DNA of 64,000 nucleotides from JAKQEM01 sp964391185 (lineage in GTDB: Bacteria; Patescibacteriota; Gracilibacteria; Peribacterales; Peribacteraceae). A program made the position numbers and the translations under genes. The notes under the pieces were generated by a model that saw nothing but the letters and a program-made list of their open reading frames with translations, had not been told where the DNA came from and searched no databases. Location of the stretch: contig CAYMIX010000002.1 of the NCBI GenBank assembly GCA_964391185.1, forward strand, positions 62,001 through 126,000. The letters run 5' to 3'. The first letter of the stretch is position 1, and every line of letters starts with the position of its first letter. This document shows positions 32,670-40,242 of the stretch, one piece after another.

Positions 32670-32957
32670 ATGGAAGCGACAATCACGCCCGAACAAACCG
32701 TTGGGATAGAAGTAGAAGAAAGAATCATGCTCAAAGAACCAGTAGGCACTCGCTTCTTTACGCAGGATCCTACTGAAGCACAAAGAATCCTCGATCATTT
32801 CGCGCTTAGCAGTGGTATCATCCGAGAGCGATGTGTCCATCTAGGCATTTACTTCGGGGGACAAGCTCAATGTGGAGAGGTACGCGTGAGAGGGCCGAGG
32901 GAAAAGATCGAAGGACTGCTCAATGAACTTCGTCCGACCAACATGATTATCGGATAA
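32670..32957 (+). CDS. Small uncharacterised protein
   Basis: 95 residues with TAGAAT exactly 6 nt before the ATG. Two-layer alpha/beta pattern: EATITPEQTVGIEVEERIMLKEPVG, DPTEAQRILDHFALSSGIIRERCVHLGIYFGG, GEVRVRGPREKIEGLLNELRP. The last part resembles an ACT- or RRM-like beta-alpha-beta unit but I cannot assign it. Its stop is adjacent to the stop of the convergent uppS. Confidence 0.65.
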   Translation: MEATITPEQTVGIEVEERIMLKEPVGTRFFTQDPTEAQRILDHFALSSGIIRERCVHLGIYFGGQAQCGEVRVRGPREKIEGLLNELRPTNMIIG

Positions 32958-33704
32958 TTACGATCCTCTGTTCTGCGATTCATCTCCGAATGTAGTAAGA
33001 TCGTCATGGAACATGTCTTTTGTGTAATCTGGTAAGAATTCTAAGCGATTGATTACACGTGTTTCCTTCAGATATGGATACAAATATTCATTCGAACGTG
33101 TCGGGGTTCCTGATTTGTGGCCAGTGCGAACGATCAAATCAACAGGACGGAAATCGATGCCTTGTTGAGGAAGGTCTAAGAAATTTTTAATACCTTCGAT
33201 TCCATTGGGGCATCCTGCATCAAGCCATAACTTCAGTGCACGATCTTGTTCATCTAAACCTCCGTAATCGAGCGCAACAGCTACTACCATTCCCGTTCGC
33301 TCACGCGTGTCATTCGTGATTTCATCAATAAGTTCGACGATTTTAGGAGCTTCTTCTCCTAAGCGATCACGACGGCCCATGTGCACAAAACGCACATTTT
33401 TATTCTCAGGCCGATGCATGAAATTATCACGAAGATCTTTAAGATAGTGATCGAAAACAAAGTAAAGAATCTCTTTCTCCTTTGGATCACGATTGTCCAT
33501 GTTGTCGGTTGAAAGTCCCCATGGCGCAATGATTCCAAAACACATTTCACGCGACGCTGTGATGACAGCCTTCACGCGTTCGCTGCCTTTGAAATATCCT
33601 TCCAAATACTGTTCAAGCGTTGGTTTATCTGTCCGGAAATGCTCCTTGGTCCACGTCCGATTTTTATCGGGAATAAGGCCGACGAAGAGTCCTGGGTGAT
33701 TCAT
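32958..33704 (-). CDS. uppS: Isoprenyl transferase (undecaprenyl diphosphate synthase family)
   Basis: 248 residues. cis-Prenyltransferase motifs in divergent form: GLIPDKNRTW in place of the usual MDGNxRW (the catalytic Asp is kept as PDKN), FGIIAPWGLSTDNMDNRDPKE (usual S-x-ENW region), VVAVALDYGGLDEQ, and DLIVRTGHKSGTPTR (substrate-binding R). It would make the C55 lipid carrier for cell-wall and glycan synthesis, which fits the ligase and WecB/TagA genes around it. Divergence in the motifs could mean a different chain length. Confidence 0.85.
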   Translation of the reverse strand: MNHPGLFVGLIPDKNRTWTKEHFRTDKPTLEQYLEGYFKGSERVKAVITASREMCFGIIAPWGLSTDNMDNRDPKEKEILYFVFDHYLKDLRDNFMHRPENKNVRFVHMGRRDRLGEEAPKIVELIDEITNDTRERTGMVVAVALDYGGLDEQDRALKLWLDAGCPNGIEGIKNFLDLPQQGIDFRPVDLIVRTGHKSGTPTRSNEYLYPYLKETRVINRLEFLPDYTKDMFHDDLTTFGDESQNRGS

Positions 33705-33758
33705 GAAGGTGCGAGACTCTAGTTCTTGACCATTGGGACGTCAACCAACGTGTACGAC

Positions 33759-34403
33759 TTACACAATCTTCGCCGTGCTCTTTTGCTCCATTCCCTCAAC
33801 CTTTCGCACTTCTTTCTTGGTGACGGTTTCACCATCAAACCAGTAAATGTACGGTGTGCAGAATGGAATCTCGAGAGTTGCTGTCGTTTCCTCATCAAGA
33901 TTATCCAAATGCATCATGATTGGGCGGAGGCTATTTCCGTGTGCTGCGACAATGACTGTCTTTCCCTCTTTCAGAAGAGGCTGAATATGTTCTTGGAAAT
34001 ACGGCCACACACGTTTCACACAATCTTCGATACTTTCACCATGTGGCGGACGCGTGGAAAAGCTGCGTCGCCAGAGATGAACCTGCTCTTCGCCGTATTT
34101 TTTCATCATCTCGGCCTTGTTTAACCCCTGCAGATCTCCGTAGTGACGTTCGTTCAATGCTTTGTCTGCAACCGTAGGTACATTAGTCTGCCCATGCCCT
34201 TCCAGAATTCCTTTAAGCGTTAGTTGGCTACGTGAAAGCGCAGAAACGAATGCGTTATCAAAGGTAAAGTCTTTTAATGATTTACCACATAACACGGCAT
34301 CCTTAGCCCCTTGCTCGGTCAAAGGCACATCGGTCCAGCCGGTAAAACGGTTCTCAACGTTCCATAGCGATTGTCCGTGACGGACGAGAATAAGGGTTCC
34401 CAT
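33759..34403 (-). CDS. gpmA: 2,3-bisphosphoglycerate-dependent phosphoglycerate mutase
   Basis: 214 residues. Interconverts 3- and 2-phosphoglycerate in glycolysis. Catalytic LVRHGQSLWN with the phosphohistidine, ENRFTGWTDVPLTEQG, ALSRSQLTLKGIL, LNERHYGDLQGLNKAE, RRSFSTRPPHGESIED and the second His in VIVAAHGNSLRPIM. Slightly shorter than the E. coli enzyme (250). TAGGCT lies 9 nt before the ATG. Confidence 0.95.
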   Translation of the reverse strand: MGTLILVRHGQSLWNVENRFTGWTDVPLTEQGAKDAVLCGKSLKDFTFDNAFVSALSRSQLTLKGILEGHGQTNVPTVADKALNERHYGDLQGLNKAEMMKKYGEEQVHLWRRSFSTRPPHGESIEDCVKRVWPYFQEHIQPLLKEGKTVIVAAHGNSLRPIMMHLDNLDEETTATLEIPFCTPYIYWFDGETVTKKEVRKVEGMEQKSTAKIV

Positions 34404-34481
34404 ATGAGCACAAGCCTACCACAGGGTATCGACTGTCAAACGTCTTTTTGCTATAATAGGTAGATACTAACATCAGTATAT

Positions 34482-34808
34482 ATGCACAAATTCCACGTTC
34501 ATTCTCTGTCGCGCCGCAAATACAGCCACACCGTTGGATGGTCCGTTGTCCTCTGTATTGCGATAGTAATCGGCACTGCGCTCCTTGGCCGTGCGACACA
34601 TAATTTTCGGGCGGCACTCACCGATAAACCAGACGTAGCGATCTATCTGCTGCTTCCAGATGAAGAAATCGGGAACACAACACTCATTCGTGAATTTGAT
34701 AATGAACGCGACTATCTCGCTGAAACTAAAGACGGACCAAAGCTGATTAAACTGAAGAAGGGCAAAGAAGAGTGGTTTGTGTCGCTGGTGGAAAAATTGC
34801 ACCACTAA
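34482..34808 (+). CDS. Single-pass membrane protein, unknown
   Basis: 108 residues. Basic N-terminus (MHKFHVHSLSRRKYSH), one TM helix (~18-38, VGWSVVLCIAIVIGTALLG), then a ~70-residue extracytoplasmic domain (VAIYLLLPDEEIGNTTLIREFDNERDYLAETKDGPKLIKLKKGKEEWFVSLV). Family not recognised. A TATAAT box lies ~25 nt upstream of the ATG, so this gene has a short leader. The next gene begins 23 bp after its stop. Confidence 0.7.
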   Translation: MHKFHVHSLSRRKYSHTVGWSVVLCIAIVIGTALLGRATHNFRAALTDKPDVAIYLLLPDEEIGNTTLIREFDNERDYLAETKDGPKLIKLKKGKEEWFVSLVEKLHH

Positions 34809-34831
34809 AACATACTCTAAACAAACACACC

Positions 34832-35374
34832 ATGAGCGAAACAACGCACACGACAGAATCGGCGGAATCACGCGATGAGATCGTTAAACATAACACTCAC
34901 CTGATCATTCACAAGTTAGAACAAGTATCAGGAGACGAATCAATGGGAGGTAACGCAGGCTCCATGACCATCGATGGAGAGATATGCTCTTGCACAACTG
35001 TGAATGGCTACATCAATCCACAAACCGGACAAATCATTGCTTTTGGCAATATTCAATCTCTCCCCGCAGACATCGACAAGCAGGGAACGTCGTTCAGCGT
35101 ATCAATTCCCTTCAGCCTAACAAATGTGAATGCATGCCGACAGTGGCAGGCATCAGAGAGTATTCATGAGTTACCACCACATGCACGCCAAATTTTCCTC
35201 GATAGCATGGCGGCCTGGATAGATTGGCGAGTCGAACAGAGTGCTGACATACCAGGAAAAATAGCTGCTTTTCGCAAGCAACGGGAACTTGAGCGAAAAC
35301 AAGTTGCAGAGACGATAGAACAGAGTCGCAGTTTTTGGAGCAAACTTCTCGGTAGATTATTGGGAAAGAAATGA
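34832..35374 (+). CDS. Uncharacterised soluble protein with basic C-terminal helix
   Basis: 180 residues. No signal peptide. The middle part looks like a beta domain (MTIDGEICSCTTVNGYINPQTGQIIAFGNIQSLPADIDKQGTSFSVSIPFSLTN), followed by helices and a C-terminal amphipathic basic helix (QSRSFWSKLLGRLLGKK) that could touch membranes. Family not recognised. Probably co-transcribed with 34482-34808. Confidence 0.65.
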   Translation: MSETTHTTESAESRDEIVKHNTHLIIHKLEQVSGDESMGGNAGSMTIDGEICSCTTVNGYINPQTGQIIAFGNIQSLPADIDKQGTSFSVSIPFSLTNVNACRQWQASESIHELPPHARQIFLDSMAAWIDWRVEQSADIPGKIAAFRKQRELERKQVAETIEQSRSFWSKLLGRLLGKK

Positions 35375-35419
35375 TCGCATCACCAATGCCCATCTACAAT
35401 GCTATGCAGTATACGCATG

Positions 35420-35500
35420 GTTGTATTGTTATACTGTTCGCAAGTGGTTACGCGCGATGTTGCTTGCAACAAATTGAGCAATATAACAATAAAAGCTTAG
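35420..35500. repeat. TATAACAAT/GCTCGCAAG repeat, copy 2
   Basis: tattgttatactgttcgcaag on the left and cttgcaacaaattgagcaatataacaata on the right, able to pair over ~12 bp. Related to 18293-18383. It sits between convergent genes, so it may act as a two-way terminator. Confidence 0.5.
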
Positions 35501-35502
35501 TC

Positions 35503-36225
35503 TCAGCGATAACGTAGAACAAGAATCGGAAATGTAACTACAGCACGCCATATGCGGGGGAACCGCTTCGGCTCGTGAAGTAAGCGCCACAGCCATTCGA
35601 GCTTCATGTTTTGCATGAAACGCGGCGCGCGCTTTTTGGTGCCCGCGATAAAGTCGAATGTTCCACCCACGCCGATTGCAACGCGCACCGATGGCATATC
35701 TTTCATATGACGATCGATCCATTGATCTTGTTTGGGAGCACCGTACGCGACGAGTAATAACCTCGCACCACTCGCATTGATGCGACGCACAATCGCAGTC
35801 GCATCGTCATCGCGTGGAGAGCCTGCGTACGTTCCAACGAGTTGCAATAACGGATTTGCACGCTGCAGCTTCTCCCCTGCTTTTTCTGCAACACCAGGGG
35901 CTGCCCCGAGCAAAAATACTGGCTCGTTCTTGGCAAGTTCTTCACAGAGTTTGATAACGGTATCAATGCCAGTCACGCGCTCAGGCAGGTGTTGCCCCGT
36001 TTTCTTGGCTGCCCAAAGGAGTCCTGCGCTATCCGGAAGGTTCAGGGCAGTCTGGTTCATCAGCTCTTTGAACGATGCATTGGTGGACGCCTCCACGAGC
36101 ATTTCGGCATTCGGTGTCATCACATGATGCTGTTGGTTCGATGCAAGCATCGCGCGGATACGTTCAACTGCGCCTTCTCGGGTTATAGGATCGAGCGGGA
36201 CGCCAAGAATGGTGACGCGAGACAT
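35503..36225 (-). CDS. WecG/TagA/CpsF family glycosyltransferase
   Basis: 240 residues from the ATG at 36225 (TATTCT 6 nt upstream). Family pattern: ILGVPLDPITREGAVERI, VMTPNAEMLVEAS, LPDSAGLLWAAKKTGQHLPERVTGIDTV, PVFLLGAAPGVAEKAGEKL, LLVAYGAPKQDQWIDRH, AIGVGGTFDFIAGTKKRAPRFMQNMKLEWLWRLLHEPKR. These enzymes transfer ManNAc(A)-type sugars onto undecaprenyl-PP-GlcNAc for teichoic-acid or polysaccharide linkage. Works logically with WecB and UppS in this window. Confidence 0.92.
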   Translation of the reverse strand: MSRVTILGVPLDPITREGAVERIRAMLASNQQHHVMTPNAEMLVEASTNASFKELMNQTALNLPDSAGLLWAAKKTGQHLPERVTGIDTVIKLCEELAKNEPVFLLGAAPGVAEKAGEKLQRANPLLQLVGTYAGSPRDDDATAIVRRINASGARLLLVAYGAPKQDQWIDRHMKDMPSVRVAIGVGGTFDFIAGTKKRAPRFMQNMKLEWLWRLLHEPKRFPRIWRAVVTFPILVLRYR

Positions 36226-36254
36226 ACCAATAGAATAGCGGTACAATCCACGCG

Positions 36255-36938
36255 ATGAAAAAGTCGATTGCCATTATCGCGTTGTTGCTCAGTGCGTGTG
36301 CATTCCCTGCACAGCCACAAAACATGGATTCTTCATCATCAGCAACTGTGTCCTCCCGCGGAAGAACAACTGAAGGCGACGATATGCCTATCACGGGAAC
36401 AGGAAGTTACCAGGCGAATGAACGCTTGTTGCCTTCGGGTATGGTGGAAATCGGCAATGCCAATGCTCCCATTTCTCTCGTTGTAGTCACAAACTACGGA
36501 TGCGCGTACTGCAAAGAATTCCAGAGCACGCTCATCAATCACGTTATTACCGATTACGTTCGCTCGGACAAGGTGCGCATCAGCATTCTTCCGTTTGCAC
36601 TTCAGAAATATACAGACAGCGAGAAGACTGCGGGAACACTTCTCTGCGCAGGACAATTGAGCAAAGGCTGGCCAATGCACCAAGTTCTCTTTGCGGAAAA
36701 GATGAACTCAAAGCCATACAACGACATGCTCACAATATTGCAGATGGACCGCGCACAGCTCGAAGCATGTGCAGCTTCGGATAACATTCGCGCAACCATC
36801 GCAGCACAGCAGTCTGTCGCAAAGTCACTCGGTGTGAGCGTGGTACCAAGCTACTTCATCAATGGTCAGAGGTTTACGGGGCTACCTGAATACGCAGATC
36901 TGAGAGGACAGATCGAAGAGGTTATGACCCAGAATTAA
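36255..36938 (+). CDS. DsbA/Com1-like thiol oxidoreductase lipoprotein
   Basis: 227 residues. Lipoprotein signal MKKSIAIIALLLSAC (LSAC, Cys15), a Ser/Thr-rich linker to ~45, then a DsbA-like domain: ISLVVVTNYGCAYCKEFQ with active-site CAYC, a helical insert, and cis-Pro in SVVPSYFINGQRF. It should form or isomerise disulfides outside the membrane, and complements the DipZ-like reductase at 12255-14078. TACAAT lies 7 nt before the ATG and overlaps the divergent promoter of the TagA-like gene. Confidence 0.88.
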   Translation: MKKSIAIIALLLSACAFPAQPQNMDSSSSATVSSRGRTTEGDDMPITGTGSYQANERLLPSGMVEIGNANAPISLVVVTNYGCAYCKEFQSTLINHVITDYVRSDKVRISILPFALQKYTDSEKTAGTLLCAGQLSKGWPMHQVLFAEKMNSKPYNDMLTILQMDRAQLEACAASDNIRATIAAQQSVAKSLGVSVVPSYFINGQRFTGLPEYADLRGQIEEVMTQN

Positions 36939-37542
36939 GAGTACTACTTTCAAAATCATTTTCGCCCATCTTCATATTTCCGCCGAGTAAACGGTAAGCC
37001 AAATAATGGGCAGTCAACACATCAAGTGTCGATCCATCGTATTTTCTGGGTCTCCATGCATATGCCTCTTCAGCAAGTAACATTGCATCCTTTTTTAAAT
37101 CATGAATATAAGGAAGTGTTAATCCTGCAGTAGTAACAGTATGGGCAAACTGAAATGCCTTCTGGGAAATGTCGTATGGTGATTGGGAATTTGTAGTATC
37201 GCCAAAATATCGAGGCGCATCTTCTGAGGAAGCTATTGGATAAAAAGCTTCTTCCGTTATTAATTTATGAGGCAAAAGATCGGAAGTGTATATTTTTGCA
37301 CGCACTGTATGAAGATTACGAATAACAGTTAGATAGGCATTATGCGCCTTTCTATTCCTTCTTTCTTGAAAAAAATCTGCCATATATAAATCAGCACTTG
37401 TCTTAATTCCATAAGGAAAACAGCGCCAACTATCATGATCCGTTTGGATTTCTTCGCCTGAAGGATACCTATCAATTAAACCAGTAAGATCTATCTCTCT
37501 TTCTCCAAGGATTTGCAGATGTGAATCAGCATTTGTTGCCAT
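36922..37542 (-). CDS. Uncharacterised soluble protein
   Basis: 206 residues. No signal or TM. Hydrophilic, mixed helix/strand (LQILGEREIDLTGLIDRYPSGEEIQTDHDSWRCFPYG; ADFFQERRNRKAHNAYLTVIRNLHTVRAKIYT; LDVLTAHYLAYRLLGGNMKMGENDFESSTL). More AT-rich than neighbours. Family not recognised. TAATAT lies 9 nt upstream. Its end overlaps the end of the DsbA-like gene by 17 bp. Confidence 0.65.
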   Translation of the reverse strand: MATNADSHLQILGEREIDLTGLIDRYPSGEEIQTDHDSWRCFPYGIKTSADLYMADFFQERRNRKAHNAYLTVIRNLHTVRAKIYTSDLLPHKLITEEAFYPIASSEDAPRYFGDTTNSQSPYDISQKAFQFAHTVTTAGLTLPYIHDLKKDAMLLAEEAYAWRPRKYDGSTLDVLTAHYLAYRLLGGNMKMGENDFESSTLNSGS

Positions 37543-37601
37543 AAGAGGGAAATATTATTCTTATTTCAAAATGTTCGCAACAAAAATATCAATTCTATGT
37601 G

Positions 37602-37871
37602 TTAAGCTAAAGTAATCCGCACCAACTTCAATCGTGCCGCTTTCCCCGAAAGTATTTTCACGTTCAACGGAGGCACGCCAAACAGTTCTCCGATAAATTT
37701 ACACAGCGCGATGTTGCCTTTGCCATCTTCCGCAGGTGCTGCTATGTCTATTTTCACGCTGCCATCATCAAGAATATCGATGAATTGCGATTGAGCAGCG
37801 TGCGGACGCACACGAAACATCAGATCAATGCGTCCTTCTTTCTCGAGTCGTTGGCGCAAGGCATCTATCAT
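37602..37871 (-). CDS. DUF167/YggU family protein
   Basis: 89 residues. DUF167 pattern: MFRVRPHAAQSQFIDILDDGSVKIDIAAPAEDGKGNIALCKFIGELFGVPPLNVKILSGKAARLKLVRI, i.e. V.P.A..s...; K..l.aPaeDGkAN..L...la......v.i..G..sR.K.v.I. A small widespread protein of unknown role. The start at 37871 is backed by TATCAT exactly 6 nt upstream; the longer frame to 37955 is not. Confidence 0.85.
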   Translation of the reverse strand: MIDALRQRLEKEGRIDLMFRVRPHAAQSQFIDILDDGSVKIDIAAPAEDGKGNIALCKFIGELFGVPPLNVKILSGKAARLKLVRITLA

Positions 37872-37927
37872 GCGCGCATGATAGCGAAAGAAAATATACG
37901 ATAAACATTGATACACATAAAAGTAGG

Positions 37928-37952
37928 CCCGGCGCGTGTAGTACGCGCCGGG
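37928..37952 (-). terminator. Terminator of orphan 37985-38236
   Basis: Perfect 10-bp stem CCCGGCGCGT / ACGCGCCGGG with a 5-nt loop; TACTTTTAT follows on the minus strand. Confidence 0.75.
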
Positions 37953-37984
37953 CACAGGTGCTCATTGAACCTTCACAGTAGGCA

Positions 37985-38236
37985 TCAAGCGGCTTTGAGA
38001 CCGTAGTCGGCCAGCCTCGGGACCGGGCCCAGGGTACCACCCCCAAGCTCCTTCCACGTCGCACGGTAGATGCGCAAGTAATGCGCATAACCGTGAAGGT
38101 AGACAGTCTCCGGTCCACGATTGAACCTGTTGTCGGTCGGCTGCAGGGGGTTGTATCCCTGGCCGCTGGCAACATGCTGCCGAGCCTGCATCACCGCCAA
38201 GATTTCCCAGTGTGAATCCGCGGGCAAAATCTCCAT
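37985..38236 (-). CDS. Orphan small soluble protein
   Basis: 83 residues, MEILPADSHWEILAVMQARQ at the start, a polar middle with NPLQPTDNRFNRGPETVYLHGY, and HYLRIYRATWKELGGG. No signal. The ATG at 38236 has AAGGG 8 nt upstream. A TTGACT-N17-ATAAAT promoter (38294-38322) and an 8-bp leader hairpin ctcacgga-gcg-tccgtgag precede it. A GC-rich terminator follows. This is the cassette pattern of the other orphans. No family recognised. Confidence 0.65.
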   Translation of the reverse strand: MEILPADSHWEILAVMQARQHVASGQGYNPLQPTDNRFNRGPETVYLHGYAHYLRIYRATWKELGGGTLGPVPRLADYGLKAA

Positions 38237-38293
38237 GCATTCAACCCTTAAATGAGCAACGGTTTACTCACGGACGCTCCGTGAGAATGCGCT

Positions 38294-38322
38294 ATTTATG
38301 CGGATTTGTAATGTAAAGTCAA
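38294..38322 (-). promoter_or_regulatory. Promoter of orphan 37985-38236
   Basis: TTGACT (38322-38317), 17-nt spacer, ATAAAT (38299-38294) on the minus strand, then a perfect 8-bp hairpin in the leader. Confidence 0.6.
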
Positions 38323-38333
38323 GTATGCTTGCT

Positions 38334-39002
38334 TCACTTTACGCTTCCCTTCCTCCATTCGTCGATTTTGGCGTGATTCCCAGAGATTAAAATGTCTGGA
38401 ACTTTCATGTCGCGGAACACTTCCGGGCGTGTGTAGTGCGGATATTCTTTCTTGCGACCGAGGCTTTTACTAAAGCTTTCATCCTGTGCGGATTCTTCTT
38501 TGCCGAGCACGCCTGGGATGTGACGAGCAACGGCATCGATGAGAACCATCGCAGGAAGTTCTCCACCGGTAAGCACATAATCCCCGATCGACAGTTCTTC
38601 ATCGATCCATCCACCATCAATAATGCGCTGATCGATTCCTTCATAATGACCACAGAGAAGAATCAGCCAATCTTTTTTCGCAATTTTTTCGACACGCGTC
38701 TGTTTGAGCTTGGCACCACGTGGAGAAAAATAAATCCGGTGAGGTTTTAGCTGTTGGCTGTTGGCTTTTAGATCTGCTTCGATTGATTCGATAGCCTTCA
38801 CCACCGGTTCACACATCATCACCATTCCGGCGCCGCCACCGTATGGACGATCATCGATCTGCTTGTACTTCCCCTGGCCAAACTGTCGGAGGTCATGAAA
38901 ACGCAGATCGAGAAGATCATTTTCACGCGCACGCTGGAGGATGCTCTCAGTCAGAGGGCCCTCAAACATACCGGGAAAGAGTGTAATAACATCCACGCGC
39001 AT
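38334..39002 (-). CDS. trmD: tRNA (guanine-N1)-methyltransferase
   Basis: 222 residues. Methylates G37 of tRNAs with G36 to prevent frameshifting. SPOUT-fold knot features: MRVDVITLFPGMFEGPLTESI, DDRPYGGGAGMVMMCEPVVKAIE, RIYFSPRGAKL, LLCGHYEGIDQRII and EELSIGDYVLTGGELPAMVLIDAVARHIPGVLG. TATAGT lies 7 nt before the ATG. The segment LKANSQQLKP (~residues 76-85) is encoded by a run of ctgttggctgttggctttta, a dispersed-repeat word, in frame. Confidence 0.96.
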   Translation of the reverse strand: MRVDVITLFPGMFEGPLTESILQRARENDLLDLRFHDLRQFGQGKYKQIDDRPYGGGAGMVMMCEPVVKAIESIEADLKANSQQLKPHRIYFSPRGAKLKQTRVEKIAKKDWLILLCGHYEGIDQRIIDGGWIDEELSIGDYVLTGGELPAMVLIDAVARHIPGVLGKEESAQDESFSKSLGRKKEYPHYTRPEVFRDMKVPDILISGNHAKIDEWRKGSVK

Positions 39003-39060
39003 GGGGCTTACTATACAGGAAAAGTGACAAATAAACTGTACGAAATTCGGTAAAAGCCTT

Positions 39061-39192
39061 ATGCTGATTTCAGCATCAGATAATCAATGGCTTACCGGGC
39101 TATACCGTGAAATCGTATCTGTTGCGATAGGATGCTTTGGAAGGGCCACCGTACCAAAGCACCTCCCTCCTGGCTGAGCTAGGAGGTTTCTC
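39061..39192 (+). other. Small transcribed unit: 38-codon ORF ending in a terminator
   Basis: Between trmD and the glycosyltransferase lies an ORF at 39061-39177 (MLISASDNQWLTGLYREIVS..., 38 residues). Its last codons lie in a hairpin CCTCCT...AGGAGG followed by TTTCTCTT (39163-39192); an inner hairpin GCTTTGG...CCAAAGC stands just before, and ATGCTGA-tt-TCAGCAT at the 5' end. There is no SD. It could be a leader peptide/attenuator for the glycosyltransferase, a small RNA, or a small orphan gene. Confidence 0.4.
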
Positions 39193-39226
39193 TTATGTCA
39201 CTTTTTCAGATACCCTTTCCTAACCA

Positions 39227-40195
39227 ATGTCCGAGATCCTGATCGACATCTGCGTGCCCACTTGTAACTCCAAAGCTGCATACCTGCAGCAGGCCATCGA
39301 GAGCGCACAGAAACAGACGGAGACGCGTTGGCATATGTACATCCATGATGATGGGTCTACTACCAATGTAGAAGCAATTGTGAAGCCATACCTGACCGAC
39401 AAGCGAATCACCTGGCACCCGAATCGCAAGAAGCTGGGTATCGGTGGAAACTGGAATGCTACTGTCGCACTTGGCACTGCACCATTCGTGCAATTCTTAT
39501 TTCAGGATGATTGGTGGGAACCGAACTTTTTGGAGCGAGGAATCCACGCAATGCAGGATGAATCCGTTGGCATCGTGACACTCGGGCACAGGTACGTATC
39601 GGACGCTGATAATGAATTGATGAAGGGATACAACGCACTCGAGGAATTCCGGAAAAAAGAATATAAACCTGGCACACATGATGGGCGTTCGGTGCTTAAA
39701 CTCTGGCTCGAAAAAGAATTGCATCCGAACTTCGTCGGCGAGCCAGACTTCACGATGATGCGCCGGAGCGTGATGGAGAAAGCTGGGAAATATCTAGAAG
39801 ACATGCCGCAGAACCTGGACATGGAATATGCGATGCGCATGCTCTTGGAAAGCAACTGGCATTTCATCACCGATAACTGTGGCTATTTCCGCGTGCACAA
39901 CGAGGCGACCTCGGCCATCAACCAACGCGAAGGCTATGGTGTGTTTGACCGGTTTCGCTGCTTCCAAGAAATCCTGAAGAAATTACCCGCAGGCGAAGAT
40001 CGGGAGCTTGCCATGCGAGCCCGCAACCGCGCGCTCGACGACATGGCGCGCAAATATCTCGCACGCAGGAAAAGTGGAAAGACGACAAAGACAGGTGGGT
40101 CTGGCGGATCAGCATTCAAGAAATTTGCGATGCGGCATCCATTATTGATAGGAAGGACGATGATACGTGCATGGAAATCTGCTTCAGCGCTTTAA
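39227..40195 (+). CDS. Family 2 glycosyltransferase
   Basis: 322 residues. GT-A fold: IDICVPTCNSKAAYLQQAIESAQKQTETRWHMYIHDDGST with the nucleotide-binding Asp pair (HDDGS), then FVQFLFQDDWWEPNFLERGI in the place of the DxD metal site (QDDW), and later a region with DMEYAMRMLLESNWHF. The basic C-terminal tail (RKSGKTTKTGGSGGSAFKKF) may hold it to the membrane. Likely acts in cell-surface glycan synthesis. A TACCCT box lies ~10 nt before the ATG. Confidence 0.9.
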   Translation: MSEILIDICVPTCNSKAAYLQQAIESAQKQTETRWHMYIHDDGSTTNVEAIVKPYLTDKRITWHPNRKKLGIGGNWNATVALGTAPFVQFLFQDDWWEPNFLERGIHAMQDESVGIVTLGHRYVSDADNELMKGYNALEEFRKKEYKPGTHDGRSVLKLWLEKELHPNFVGEPDFTMMRRSVMEKAGKYLEDMPQNLDMEYAMRMLLESNWHFITDNCGYFRVHNEATSAINQREGYGVFDRFRCFQEILKKLPAGEDRELAMRARNRALDDMARKYLARRKSGKTTKTGGSGGSAFKKFAMRHPLLIGRTMIRAWKSASAL

Positions 40196-40242
40196 CAAGC
40201 TAAAGCGCGACAAACAGATTATGTGGGTTATCATCGTGGGCT

